A DNA stretch of 64,000 bases from Gracilariopsis chorda. Its lineage: Eukaryota; Rhodophyta; Florideophyceae; Gracilariales; Gracilariaceae. Location: contig NBIV01000206.1 of assembly GCA_003194525.1 (NCBI GenBank), forward strand, positions 62,001-126,000, in the 5' to 3' direction. A program made the position numbers and the translations under genes. Positions 9,024 to 19,627 of this stretch are shown here, piece by piece. The notes under the pieces are model-generated. The model saw nothing but the letters and a program-made list of their open reading frames with translations. It made no database searches and was not told the DNA's origin. The first letter of the stretch is position 1; every line of letters begins with the position of its first letter.

Positions 9024-10270
9024 TTATCGCTGACGCTGGGTTCCTGACATTTGCAGATCTTCCAGATATTTTTTCAGTAGTACGGGTACATCTTCCTTGA
9101 GTGATTCGATAAATTCACAGTCTGTTTCATCGTCGGTAAACCCTTTACACTTCAAAAGCAGTCCTGGAATTCGAGCTTTGCAACGAATGTTCTTGAATTC
9201 ATCGAGAGTCAGTAACTCGTTTGCTTGATACGCAAGATGGTTCTTGATTTCTTCAGTAGCCATAAAGTCTTTGTTGCTGTAAAACTTCAAACGTCGTCCA
9301 TAAACCGACTCTTTCTTCTCTGACAACAAGTCTTTGACTTGAAATACGTAGTTGTCTCTGCAGATTGTAACTCTAAAATGCCCGTGCCATTTCAGATTTC
9401 GTTTTGAACCAGCATGCTTCTCCAAGACAACTCGAAGTACGAGACCTCCCTTTGAGCAATGGATGCTTCTGATTCCTGTTTTGTGATTGTGGGAGTCTAC
9501 TGCAGCATTTTTGCGCTTGTCTTCGTGGCTAGAACATTCTCTATGGAGCTGCGAGAGTGATTCTTGCAACTTCTTGGTATCAACTAGGGCTGTCCCTCTC
9601 ACTTTTTCGACACTTCTTGTGGTCACAACTTCTTCATGATCGCTGACAACTGCAGAGAGTGGTGCATCCCGTGATAAGCCAGTGAAAATCGTGAAAGGAC
9701 ATTTTCCGTTCAGTCTACGCCTGGAGGAATTATTCAGGGCAGACTGGACTAGAAAAAGGATTGATGGCCGGGCCATTTGCGGCATTTAAAATTCAGAAAG
9801 TACCGCCCTTGTGGTTCCCAGTAGCTCTCTGCACACCACTTCCACTGATCCATTAGTCCAGGGAAAATACAGGAGTGTGAAATGGTGATTAGCCTTCAGT
9901 GCTTCGGCGACCTGTTACACTAGCTGATTCATGAAATGGCTTCCTTTGTCGGATATCCAACATTTTGGCACTCCGAACGATGCAAACCAGTCCAGTAGTA
10001 CTTCTGCTGTGTTCTCTGCGTTAGCCTCTGATGTACGCTTCAGCCAAGGGTATCCCGACAAATCGTCCTTGACGATTGGGACGTACAGAATGTCTTTCTC
10101 TCCGCGTTTCATGTAACAGTAGTCAAAGTGAATTATCTCGTTTGGCTTATTGGCATGCATGGTATGGCCGAGTGTTCTGGGTACAGTAGAACCAGACCCT
10201 GTTGCTATGCATTGGAAACAGGATGATACAAACTGCTGGGGGTCTTCACAAATGTTCTTCAAACGAAGAA
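9024..10270 (-). pseudogene. Gypsy B integrase with degenerate chromodomain
   Basis: Two frames (9915-10270 and 9024-9785) separated by a decayed gap. The core has the first Asp in IIHFDYCYMKRG and the second in WISDKGSHFMNQ. The second part has the usual SALNNSSRRRLNGKCPF and a GPY/F-like HGHFRV region. It ends in a chromodomain-like tail (LLLKCKGFTDDETDCEFIES) in which the aromatic cage is partly lost. Chromodomains direct chromoviruses to histone marks. The frame ends about 55 bp before the 3' LTR. Confidence 0.8.
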
Positions 10271-10272
10271 GT

Positions 10273-11070
10273 TCAGAGATGGATGCAAGCGTAGGGTCGA
10301 ATGCTCTGTAACAGCTTGCCTAGTTCGTAGATCCATATCTGGCCTGAAACGAATTTACAAGGCTTCTCTTTCTTCAAGAGGTTTTTGGGAGCTTGTGTGG
10401 AGTGTATATTTTGTGACGCGATGATTTGTTTCTTCGACGGCCACTCGAGTTCTTCGTCGATACTTGAACTGTTCGGGGCGACCATAAGTGCGCTGGCTCT
10501 TCCTACATTAGAATTCTGTACTGTCTTTATTGGCTCTACCCCCCATCTAGAGAGCATGTCAGCCCAGAAGGTCTTCTCTCCCGGTATGTGCTCGATGATG
10601 TAACTGAATGCCCTCAGCTTGAGGGCCCATCGCATGAGTTCGTCAGCTGCATGTCGCGCGATCCCCAGGTTCTGACCGTATGGGTCGTACATGTATACGG
10701 GATTGGAATGGTGGGTGTAGATTGAGGTTATTCTGCTAGCTGTGAGATATTCTATCCTGCACATGGCTTCGACTATAGCGAACCCTTCCTTCTCGGGGAC
10801 ACTCCATCTTTCAGCAGAGCCTCTCACCGAACCAGACAAGAAACACATTGGCTCGTGCGTTTGGTTTTCGACTGATCTCTGTTCTTTCGCCTCAGGTGAC
10901 TGCGTTAGGATGGCATACCAATGAAAATCTGAGGCGTATGTGAAGAGGCAAGTTCTGTACCCTTCCTTAGGCAGCAAGAGCCTAGTCGCCGCAGCAAGTT
11001 GGGAAATTGTTTCGTTGAATGCTGTTGTGTGTGTGTTTTTCCCAGAGTTGCTGATGCGAATCTTTCCCAC
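10273..11070 (-). pseudogene. Gypsy B RNase H
   Basis: 265 codons. RNase H motifs FTYASDFHWYA (first Asp replaced by Tyr), VPEKEGFAIVEA, SIYTHHSNPV (Asp replaced by His) and the tether IIEHIPGEKTFWADML. Two catalytic acidic residues are therefore changed. It runs out of frame at the end, and the integrase follows in another frame. Confidence 0.8.
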
Positions 11071-11130
11071 TGCCTTCTTGGTTCGTTTACAGGCCTGTTT
11101 ATACGCGTATTCGAGTAGGTCATGGAGCGG

Positions 11131-12074
11131 CTAATATATATGTGAGTAGTTCGGAGTAGAAGATCGCATCCAGTTTGCGGCGGACATTAGTTGCTGCAGT
11201 TCGCTACCCATCTCAGGCTTTGGCAAGGCCAAACGTGCTTCAAGGTTTCGACGGTCGAAACAAACTCCTTCTCGCGATATGATCTTGCCGCAGAACGTCA
11301 CTTCCTTGCAGAGAAAAGAAGTTTTTGCCGGGTTGACTTTGAAACTAATCTTGCAGAAGACAGATAAAAAAGCCTTAATGTCTTCTAGTAGCTTTTCCTC
11401 CGTTTTCGCGTACATGAGAAATCGTCAAGCCACTGTATCACTCGATGTACCTCTCCTGCAAAGCGTTCGCCAGTGACGGACTGGAAATGAATCCCAGAAT
11501 CTATTCCGCCCTGCAAAGTTTGTGATGGTGAGTAAACTCCCTCTGGGCTTTTTGTGGACATGATTTCTTGCGAGGTAGGTTCTAAGGTTATTTGCCAGTA
11601 TCCATGGGTGAAAGCGATGTTCGTAAAGCATTTGATCTCACTACAGTTATGGAGAAGGGACTCCAGATTTGGCATCGCTGACTGCAGCGGAAGTGTCCTG
11701 GCATTGATTCCACGAAGATCCTCTGTAAAACGTAGCTTTTCCGTGCCTCGCTTCGGTACGGCTAGTGCTGGGCTTGCCCAACGCTCGCCCAGGTTGTTAT
11801 ATACGGTGCCGATTTTCTCGAGATGGCGTATTTTGTGTTGGATGAAAACTCTATGGTTTGGAGCGTAGCAGCGCTGGGCGCATCTGAAAAGCTTAGCAGT
11901 AGGTTTGGGCCGCACGGACTGCGTTGTTACCTTTGCAGGAAGATCGGGCCCCAGCTTGAGGTGAAAACAGTCCCAATGGCTTTCCAATAATGACTTAAAT
12001 TCTTTGGTGCCTGTGCGTGACATTCCGTTGGCTTTCGCGATTTCAACTGCCTTCAATACTGCTTCCTGAATCAT
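11131..12074 (-). pseudogene. Gypsy B reverse transcriptase
   Basis: RT of the chromovirus type: RWASPALAVPK, LRFTEDLRGINART, GYWQITLEPTSQE, and the catalytic WLDDF kept. A 1-nt frameshift follows directly after this motif near 11400, and the frame continues as MYAKTEEKLLEDIKAF with the thumb and connection. In the matching place Gypsy A is uninterrupted by a shift but split by the insertion. Confidence 0.85.
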
Positions 12075-12254
12075 TTCGTCAGTGTTGATCCCACCTGCTT
12101 CTTGCGGACACTGCGGAAGTTCTATCGGATCGTCGTCTGCTTCTTCGTAGCTCAGTACTTTGAAGGTTGTCGAAGAAAGCCGCCCAATTTCTGAATTCAG
12201 CTCTCTCTCTTACATACTGTCGATTGCTGCGCCCACTTTTCTAAGATTCTTTCC

Positions 12255-12743
12255 TTAATCGAATCCGATCGTCTTCCAAAGGGGTCTACCTGGCAGTACT
12301 TCTACCATGTCATCTTCTGCAATCATAACTTGTACATCTCGAATGCGGACAGGGAGGCAAGTGTTTGGCAAGATGATCGTAAGTGCTAGCTGTGTCTTTT
12401 CCACGGCTGTCGAATTGCAGATATCGGTACGGTCTCTAAATTCTGGCTCTAATATCATTGGCTCCTCGAGTCTCTGATAGGGCATGTCGGGATGCTTCTC
12501 CCTGATTACTGCAAATAATGCAGATAAGATGGTAGAATAGTCTGCTCCTGAGTCTTCCAAGGCAACGTCTTCCACGTCTTTGAGCAATACCGAGTACCTG
12601 CCTTCGTCTTCATTCGGAGTGGTTCGTAAAAGGGAACGAACGGAAGATGAATTGGCCTTCTTCCCGTTTTTCTTCTTGTTTCCAAAGAATCGGTCCAAAA
12701 TTTCCCGCTGTTTCTCGTTCGAGGTGACTGGACACTTGCTCAT
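12255..12743 (-). pseudogene. Gypsy B protease
   Basis: Retropepsin domain with active site EDSGADYS near residue 65 and the closing GRPLWKTIGFD. It lies in the same frame as the second half of the gag zinc knuckle (IHPMSKCP). A TAA at 12762-12764 interrupts the knuckle itself. Confidence 0.75.
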
Positions 12744-13560
12744 GGGGTGTATGTCATCGCATTACTTGGTGTTGAGGCACGGCTTATTCCAGTCTCCTTG
12801 GGCTTCCTTCTGTTTCGTGTCGACGGAATCTCTCTTTTTTCGAGGCGTTCGTGGACGGGATGGTTAGTCTTCTGGACCTCTCCTGGGCGCTCTTGCCCGG
12901 TCCCATTCTGATTCTTTCTCTGATAGCTCTGTCTGTGCTTTCGTTTCAGCTTTGAAGTAGCTGAATGAACGGCACGAACTTGGAGGGCGAGTGTTGACAG
13001 TGTGCTTGCAAATAACTTCCAGTTTTCTTTCTGCTCTGCAGTCCACATGCCCATATGGTCCCTAACCAGTTGCTTCAGTTCGGGCAGTTCTACTTTGCTC
13101 ACGAGCGTCGTGATCAGCTGCTTGCATCCGTCGCTCTCTATGATTACCTCGGATGCGTTATGCTCGTTTGTGCGGTTATAACGTTGAGCACAAATTATTC
13201 GGCAATTCCCGCGGGGTCCCTTGGGAAGACCGCATACGTTACTCTTGAAAATGCCTCTTCCACGCGATCATTGAGGTCTAAAGATGTGTATGCCAGGCTC
13301 GAATCGAACCAGTTCTTCACAGAGTTGTCCTTGGGCCTTTGAAGTGCCCTCTATTCTGCCTAGGATGCAAAGGCTGTGCAGCAGCTTGGGTTTGATGCAT
13401 TGACGAATTGATACAGCTTGGATTCTCTAATTTGCCGGTCTGCCTGTATTGATGTCATTAACGCACTCCATATAGGCTGAGTAGTTTGTATCAAAACGAA
13501 TCAGTTCCGGTTGTGTTGCCTTAGCCAACTTTGGGGCTTGAACAGTGTTAACCAGTCCAT
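12744..13560 (-). pseudogene. Gypsy B gag
   Basis: Remnants in several frames: a capsid-like portion at 13.2-13.3 kb (VKNWFDSSLAYTSL, VEEAFSRVTYAVF), a helical stretch ELPELKQLVRDHMGMW at 13.1-13.0 kb, a basic linker and the knuckle start KPCLNTK. Stops and at least two frameshifts. Comparison with Gypsy A gag (15.1-15.55 kb) supports the assignment. Confidence 0.65.
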
Positions 13561-13616
13561 AAATTGACATCTATATCTCGTAGCGGTCCGGTACGATTTG
13601 ACGTCTCAAAACGCTT

Positions 13617-13923
13617 TGTTGGTCGGATACGATACGTGGTTAAGTCTGTCTGAATAGTGCAGTAGGCAAAAGAAAACAGGCACAAAAGGCTCAGAGGTCT
13701 GTCTCTGAGTTCTGTCCCCTTCCTTCAGAGTTCTCTCCAAAGGCAGGCTTATTTATTCTCTAGTTCTATTGCGCGCAGCCTTCTCCTGGAAGCCCACCTA
13801 CGACTGCGTAGGTTGCGTGCGCATTGTGTGGGATACCACGCGATTCAAAATGCTTTAGTTAGAAATTTGGTGCTTTTTCTGGAAACAACTGTTTCCAGTT
13901 TAGGAAATTGCTGCAATAGTTAA
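13617..13923 (-). repeat. Gypsy B 5' LTR
   Basis: Uninterrupted 307-bp copy of the same LTR. It directly abuts the Gypsy A RT sequence at 13924. Dispersed differences from the other copy show that the insertion is old. Confidence 0.9.
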
Positions 13924-14200
13924 TGTTGTAGCTGTGAGTCAGATCCAGATTGGCGAAACAAGTACTGCCTGCCATGCCCTGAAACTTGGAGTCGAGGTTT
14001 GGCATTGATGATTGTATTCGAATGGTACGGGATTGGCTCCACGCAGATCTTCTATAAAATGAAGTGTAGTTGAGCCTGGTTTCGGGTCCGCAAGAGCTAG
14101 TGAGTCCCATCTTATAGCAGGATTCTTGTAAATAGCCCCCAATACCTCCAAATCTTGGACATTCTGGACGATGAAGTCCTTCTGATGTAGTGCATATCAT
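13924..14200 (-). pseudogene. Gypsy A reverse transcriptase, N-terminal half
   Basis: RT fingers and palm with the motif LHFIEDLRGANPV in one frame and FANLDLTHSY in another (1-nt shift). It is cut at 13924 by the Gypsy B 5' LTR. The sequence continues at 3277 with QLPLSKESQAMISIQTPLGV. Confidence 0.8.
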
Positions 14201-14299
14201 CGTTGAGGTGAGCGGTATGGTTTAGCGTTCTTCGTGGGTGTGATTACGCGCGGAGGGACGTCTGCTGGAGGATCAGCATCCAGCTTGATCCTGCAGAAG

Positions 14300-14911
14300 T
14301 CACGATATTTCTGTAGCACACTTGAGTCTCTTCTGTCCTGCATCCGATATTTCGTTACCCTTTACTTGGTTGGTAATTCTTCCGAAAGCTTGTTTGACAA
14401 CCTCTTCGCTGTAATCTCCGATTCCCGCAGATAGAGACTCAAAGATTTCTATCGGGTCATCGTCGGCGTCTTTGTATGACATGTTATCATACTTTTCTGC
14501 TGCCAGCGTTAGGGCGTCTATGTCCAGCTCGTCGAGTTGTTTTTCATGAATTCCGTCCCTGACAGGGAGGAGATGATCCTGCAAGTTGAATTTTATAGAA
14601 TACAAGAATGGAAAACCTAAGACTATCTCCTCCCTTGTATGGTCCACAAAAACAAAATTCAATTCCTCTGACGCGAACTGAGATGTTTGAACCCGAGATA
14701 TAGAGATATATTGTCACCTTAACTGATCGAGAGGCAAAACTTCTGCGTTTCTGCTTGTGTTGGAAGCACCTGCAACAGCAATGAGTCGTTCCAGATCCCT
14801 GATGTCGAGGCTTGGCAGTTCTGAGACTATTTGACAGAAAACGTTTGATCCAATGGCACCGAAATAAACCCCCGAATCACTTATCACTGTTTTCTGGACA
14901 CTGTCTTCCAA
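14300..14911 (-). pseudogene. Gypsy A protease
   Basis: Active-site loop VISDSGVYFGAIG (usual DSGA decayed) at 14.86 kb and the distal part FVDHTREEIVLGFPFLYSI at 14.6 kb in a shifted frame. An acidic linker to RT follows (DADDDPIEIFES). Confidence 0.6.
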
Positions 14912-15082
14912 CGCGATCTCGAACTTTCCCGTGTCTGCTATGGGCAGCGTAGGACTTGCTGTCGAGGAATCCTTGATCGCTTTGGCCTTTTTCGTTGCCC
15001 TGCTGCTGTAGTACGTCTCGAACAGTTCGAGTTTCCGCTATTCTGCGGTTTTCTTGCAGTTTTTAGCGATATTTGTCTCATT

Positions 15083-15560
15083 TCAGGTCGCATTGAGGCA
15101 TGGTTTGGTCCATTCACTTTCCGTTCGGTTATTCAATCGCCTTCGGTTCTTCAGCTTGGAACGAGGATTTCTGGATTCCTTCCCGTTCGATGCAAAATTT
15201 TTTGAAGGTTTGCATCCTTGCCAACGCAAGTAATTGGATTTAGAAGGGTTAGTCCGTGCCAATTCCGTTTCTATTAGGACAATTTCCAAGGCCATCGAAG
15301 CCACTTCTTCTTTGCACAGTTTGATGCTACATTATTGCTTCTGATTCCAGCCCCTGCACATCAATTTGATGCTTTCGACAAGCACCTTCGGTTTAAACTT
15401 GAGTACCAGACAATCTATAAACTTCTTAGGCATATATTTGTCATTGAGGACTTGGGAAGCCTCATTCCGATCAAGTGCAGTGATGAAGCTTATGATGAAG
15501 CTATACACGCCTGCTACTGTATCTTCTCTACTTAGTTGATATAATAGCAATCATAGTCCA
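15083..15560 (-). pseudogene. Gypsy A gag C-terminal region
   Basis: Two ORFs in one frame separated by TAA (15332-15334): a helical capsid region (SFITALDRNEASQVL, VESIKLMCRGW), then a basic linker and the knuckle start KPCLNAT, then TGA at 15083-15085. After the TGA the frame continues with NETNIAKNC and leads to the protease. Gypsy B has a stop at the same point of the knuckle. Confidence 0.65.
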
Positions 15561-17689
15561 GCATCGATCATTTCAGATTGATCCTTTGGGGTCGACGTCA
15601 AAGCATTTTTATACCAACGATTCACTTTCTCCAATATGACGTTTACAGAAGAATGAGCATTATATATTTCGCTGAACATGTAGAGCGCGTGAAACGTCGC
15701 ATTGTCCATGCAGTCATTGATCGACGCATTTGAAAGGCGATGCCCGTTATCCTGTTCTTGTTGACATCTCTATTTTCGTGCAGTATGCTGCATACTCTGT
15801 TTTAAACCTTATAAGCGAGAGTTGATCGACAGTGCTCAGCAAGAGTCGTTGAAAACCCGAAATAACTGCGTAGTTTGAGTTTCGCCATGCCTAATAACAG
15901 TTTCATGTTCCACCACACTTCTACTCGTTAGAGCAAAAGCCTTTGTTGTTCAGTGTTGGTCATCAGGGAAAATTACAGAGATGTCATTCTAAGAGAGCTG
16001 TCTGCATGGACGCCAGAATGACGGAGGCCGAGGGTCTAGTAGAACCAAAACCCGGCCGTACTGTAGAGAGAATAGAGCTGAACCAAAAGGCAAGAGCGCT
16101 GCGAATCAAACAGTCACCTCACTCGCTCTATCCTGCTTTGTGAGTTGCCTGCCAAGAAGTTCGAAGATCTTTTATGAGCGTCCCATGCCGACTCGATTGT
16201 CAGCCGACCTTAACAATATCGATAGCTACACTAACAAGCGTAGCACGCGAGAAAGTGGAACCAGCGCAGTTCCCAGTCATTCGTTTGCTACCCATCCAGC
16301 TATCAGCCACGCATATGGTAGCAATGCAGTTGTCAGCTACGCACTTGCTACACAGAGGACAGTAATATCTACTTTACAATTTGAGCTGATGCCTCATTTG
16401 ACTATAACAGCGTCACAGACCCCGTGTTGGTTTGAAGGCTTGTGAGAGTAAATCAAAGGTTGAAACCTTGTTTTCTTAAGAATTAGTGCTACCACTGCCT
16501 TCAGATTGATAGAATTCCAGTCTCTTCTGGATGCAGTTAAGAGCCAGCATTAACCACCTTATACGCCCATAATGGCACAATTTCGGAGCACCGAACATCG
16601 CCACTGGCCGCTATCAACTTCAACGGGCAGGGAGGCAACAAGATTGGCACAGGCAACAGGCAGCAATGAATTTGAATGGTTCTGCTTCTTCTTATGGCAT
16701 GAACCCCCTGACAATCATCCTGTTGGCCTCTTCGTCATGTTGGCCTTTGTGTCACAGAGTCGAAGATGTAACCTATTCCTCCGTAAAGTTTTTCTTTACT
16801 GCCTCATGTTCGCCTACAAATTATGCCGCAGATGAAAGCGGGGAGTAGCATAAGCCTGTCAGCAACGAGAAACAGATAAAGGTTCAACCTTGGTCTGTGT
16901 TTCGTAGTGCAGAGGACAAAGTGTGTGGAAAATTTTGTCCTCCTATTATAATCATCATCATTTCCATAGTGTTTTGAAGCCTCTCTGAGTCTCGGTACTC
17001 TGGTAGAACCTCACGAGCAATACGCTGTGCGCTTCTCGCTCTTGCGGCCTCGCTTCAATTTCCCTTTCACACTCTTCCTACTTAGTATCCTGCACCACAA
17101 GGCATAAGGAAAAGCTAAGATGTGTGCAACCATATTGTTTTATTCTGAAACCATTGAAATCCTCTTCATTTAAAAATTATTATTTAATGAGTAGATACAG
17201 ATATAAATAGTATTTCAGCAAACATAAACTGTGTGCCTAGTTCAGCTTGGCAAACATTTTTTCAACTCGTTTGGTATATATTCGTTTAGGTTTTTCATAT
17301 GCGTCAATTATTGCTTAGAAAGTACGCTCGAGGACCTATCGTTTCAAAAAGATCAACAAATGACAGATAAGAATCCTAAAAGATAGACATTCAAATCACG
17401 GGTTTGGTTGTGCCCACAATATCGAGCATATAGTGGGAAGAATACCAAGCAAAGATTAAAAATGTCGTGTTGCAGTCCACTTCGCTAATCACGGGGGTTA
17501 CTTATTTAATATTTGGGATTTTACCCAAATTCGGACGACGTAGTGCTCACATGTATCATCATCGAGTCATGAAAAAGTTGTTCGAGATTATGAAAGTAAG
17601 AATAAACTTTTTCTAAGTATTTTGTACAATCCTAGAGACCATTTTCGATGATCTATTTATATCAGAATCCTTATTCAACTAATAAGGAA
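15561..17689. other. gene-poor stretch
   Basis: About 15.56-15.9 kb probably holds the 5' part of Gypsy A gag, too decayed to read. Several short plus-strand ORFs at 15.94-16.85 kb have no recognisable motif. 17.1-17.65 kb is AT-rich with no coding character. I see no LTR here that could be the Gypsy A 5' end. Confidence 0.4.
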
Positions 17690-17690
17690 A

Positions 17691-17735
17691 AGTGGCCTTC
17701 GGCCGCAGGCGGCGCTTCTTGCCGTGGCCGAAAGG
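17691..17735 (-). repeat. candidate Helitron 3' terminal hairpin
   Basis: GTGGCCTTCGGCCGC and GCCGTGGCCGAAAGG form short GC-rich stems (GGCC-TTC-GGCC core) in otherwise AT-rich sequence, at the point where helicase homology ends. On the element strand the hairpin is followed by ACTTTTCCTTATTAG, which has no clean CTRR. Confidence 0.4.
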
Positions 17736-17790
17736 TGGCATAACATATCCGCACAAATTTTGGTTTGCGCATAAACTAAATTATGTCAAA

Positions 17791-18475
17791 TTAATGACGC
17801 CCCTCTACGAAGTCTACAGGTTCTTGAAGAACAAGGTTTTTGATGCTTACTGGCATTGGATGAAAATCATGCACATTTTGGGGCATCTCGTATTCATTAT
17901 GCAGCAGTAACACATCATCACATGTTCTCACACGCAAAAGTCCAACATAGACCTGACCCGGTGAAGAAACTTTTCTTCCGAAGTGGATTATCATTTTCTT
18001 CAGCGTTTGTCTTTGCGCTTTTTGCAAAGTTGCTACAAATGCCAATCTGGTGGGAAACTGTCGACGTTTGATTCTCACATCTGCGAACTCAAAGACAAAG
18101 TCAATGCGGTGCAATCAAAAAGCATTGCTGAGTTTCCCCATGTTCATCAATGTCCAAAAATCGAATCACTCGGCGAGAAATGCTGGTAACGATAAACATC
18201 TTTCCATGCAGCAAGTGCGGTTGAAGTACATTTCGAGTCACTATAACAGGAACACTCAAATTCAGTTTCAAATGGTGGTGCACGACTCTAGTGGCAGCGT
18301 AACTATACGTCAGTTCAGGTCCAATGACACTATTTGTGTGAAAGTTTTCACCGGTTAGCCCTCGATTGAGAACGATCGTCGTTGCAGACTTCAATTTGAA
18401 CATCCTGTCTGGTAAAAACTCCAATGAGTTCTGGTTATGTTCCTCCACTATTGGATTTTCTGGAGCAACAATCAA
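17791..18475 (-). pseudogene. Helitron helicase, C-terminal motifs
   Basis: Two overlapping frames. 18.1-18.47 kb: LIVAPENPIVEEHN and a β-rich 2B region. 17.8-18.1 kb: helicase motifs V-VI with FVATLQKAQRQTLKKM and QVYVGLLRVRTCDDVLLL, the Helitron equivalents of the Pif1 SQG-T and YVALSR motifs. A frameshift separates them. Confidence 0.75.
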
Positions 18476-18632
18476 TCGGTTGCACTTGACATATTCTTTC
18501 TTTCGTATTGTAAACCATTTTCAAAGCAACTTCTATGCTTTGTGTACATCTCACGCATACATGAGTGGAAGCCTTGCAGATGCTGAAAACGACCCACGAC
18601 CAAGACTGAGCAAAGCTTTTGCAAAAACTGGA

Positions 18633-19600
18633 TCATTTTGTTGACGAACCCGTTCTGTAAGGCAAAGAAATTTGACTCTTCTGTCCCAAAGCTCGCAAGA
18701 GTACCATGGAAGCCCCCGTAGGAGACTCACTGGAATAACACGAATTTTTCCATCCCTTTCGGATACTCTTATCGTTATTGGAATGAATGGAAGCAGTTAC
18801 ATATAATCGCCTGCCATAACTACGACCATGCCTCCAAAGTCTTTCGTAGAGTTTCTTAAGTCCATCACTACGGTGTTCGCAATCTTGAAGAGCATTTTCG
18901 GGCACATTGAAGCTTCATCAATTACCAGCAAAATAGTCTTCCGTATTAGTTCTGCTATCTTTGATCGTGGTCCGTACTTGGAAAGTGTACAACGCTCTCT
19001 GCCTTGCCAATCTCTATTGTCATCAACTCCCAATCCACGCAAATTATGCAAAGTTATTTGGCGTTCATTTAGGGCAGCAGCAAAACATGTCTTGGCTGTC
19101 ATCTGCACCAATAGGCCTTCGTGCTCAACAATATCTCTCATGAAAGATAGGAAATAGGTCTTCCCTGTCCCCGCTCGTCCTTGTAATGAGAAAACGCTTT
19201 CATTTGTCTTCAATTTTTCAGACTCTCCCATTCTATCTTGGTATTGTATTTCTCTCATTATTTTGTCAAAACATTGCTTCTGGCCTTCTTTCGGATCATC
19301 ATATCTCTCTTTTAACGTTTGCCTGGACCTCGAAGAAGAGCTGCGACGTACTTCAGCTTGTTCCTCTGCTAATTGCAGTTCGCTCTCTCTGAGATGAAGT
19401 TGTGATACTGTACGATGAAAGAATGGATCATTTCTGATAAACCGACCGCCATGTTTGTCCGAAATGTCAATGATTCTTCGAAGTAGTTCTTCTCTTCTTT
19501 TTGCTCTGATTCGTTCGGTTATATCTGCAGTTAGAGCTCGTTCGTGCTTTTCAATCACATTTTTAGGATTTATCCCTTGTTGAAAGGAAGTGACGACCAA
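18633..19600 (-). pseudogene. Helitron Pif1-like helicase, N-terminal motifs
   Basis: Walker A GRAGTGKTY, Walker B LLVIDEASM and motif III start MAGDY. A TAA codon at 18797-18799 follows, at the place of the conserved Gln of GD-x-x-Q-LLP, and the frame continues LLPFIPITIRV. Further on comes KFLCLTERVRQQND. A donor-like GTGAGA at about 18572 and a downstream AG could mark a short intron before the C-terminal motifs. It would unwind DNA during rolling-circle transposition. Confidence 0.8.
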
Positions 19601-19627
19601 GTAACGTAGCTCAGCAGGAGTAGCATG

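Larger units (their letters stand above)
3278..13923 (-). mobile_element. Gypsy B: chromodomain Ty3/gypsy element, nested inside Gypsy A
   Basis: Two LTRs of 307-308 bp (13617-13923 as 5' LTR; 3278-3416 plus 8800-8968 as 3' LTR, split by Copia) flank gag, protease, RT, RNase H and integrase in the standard gypsy order on the minus strand. The LTR tips read TGTTGG at one end and TTAACA at the other (tip decayed in the right copy). Host flanks are GAGTA on the left and TTGTA on the right of the insertion, a decayed 5-bp duplication sharing GTA. The coding parts carry several frameshifts and stops, so it is non-autonomous now. Confidence 0.9.
1983..15900 (-). mobile_element. Gypsy A: Ty3/gypsy element split by Gypsy B, both ends lost
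   Basis: Minus-strand order from high to low coordinate: gag (15.55-15.08 kb), protease (14.9-14.3), N-terminal half of RT (14.2-13.92), then the Gypsy B insertion, then the C-terminal half of RT (3277-2576) and RNase H (to 1983). The RT halves join at the conserved motif, with NLDLTHSY on the right and QLPLSKESQ on the left, so they are one element. No integrase and no LTR were found at either edge, so Gypsy A is truncated on both sides. The right limit near 15.9 kb is approximate. It belongs to the same family as Gypsy B. Confidence 0.85.

Noticed and set aside
13290-13315. tRNA T-arm-like sequence GGTTCGATTCGAGCC on the minus strand
   Set aside because: It is part of the Gypsy B gag coding sequence (NWFDSSLAY). 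No anticodon arm, D-arm or closing acceptor stem is present around it.
16140-16445. 101-codon plus-strand ORF
   Set aside because: Low-complexity Ser/Thr/His composition, overlapping open frames in other phases and no motif. Most likely chance.
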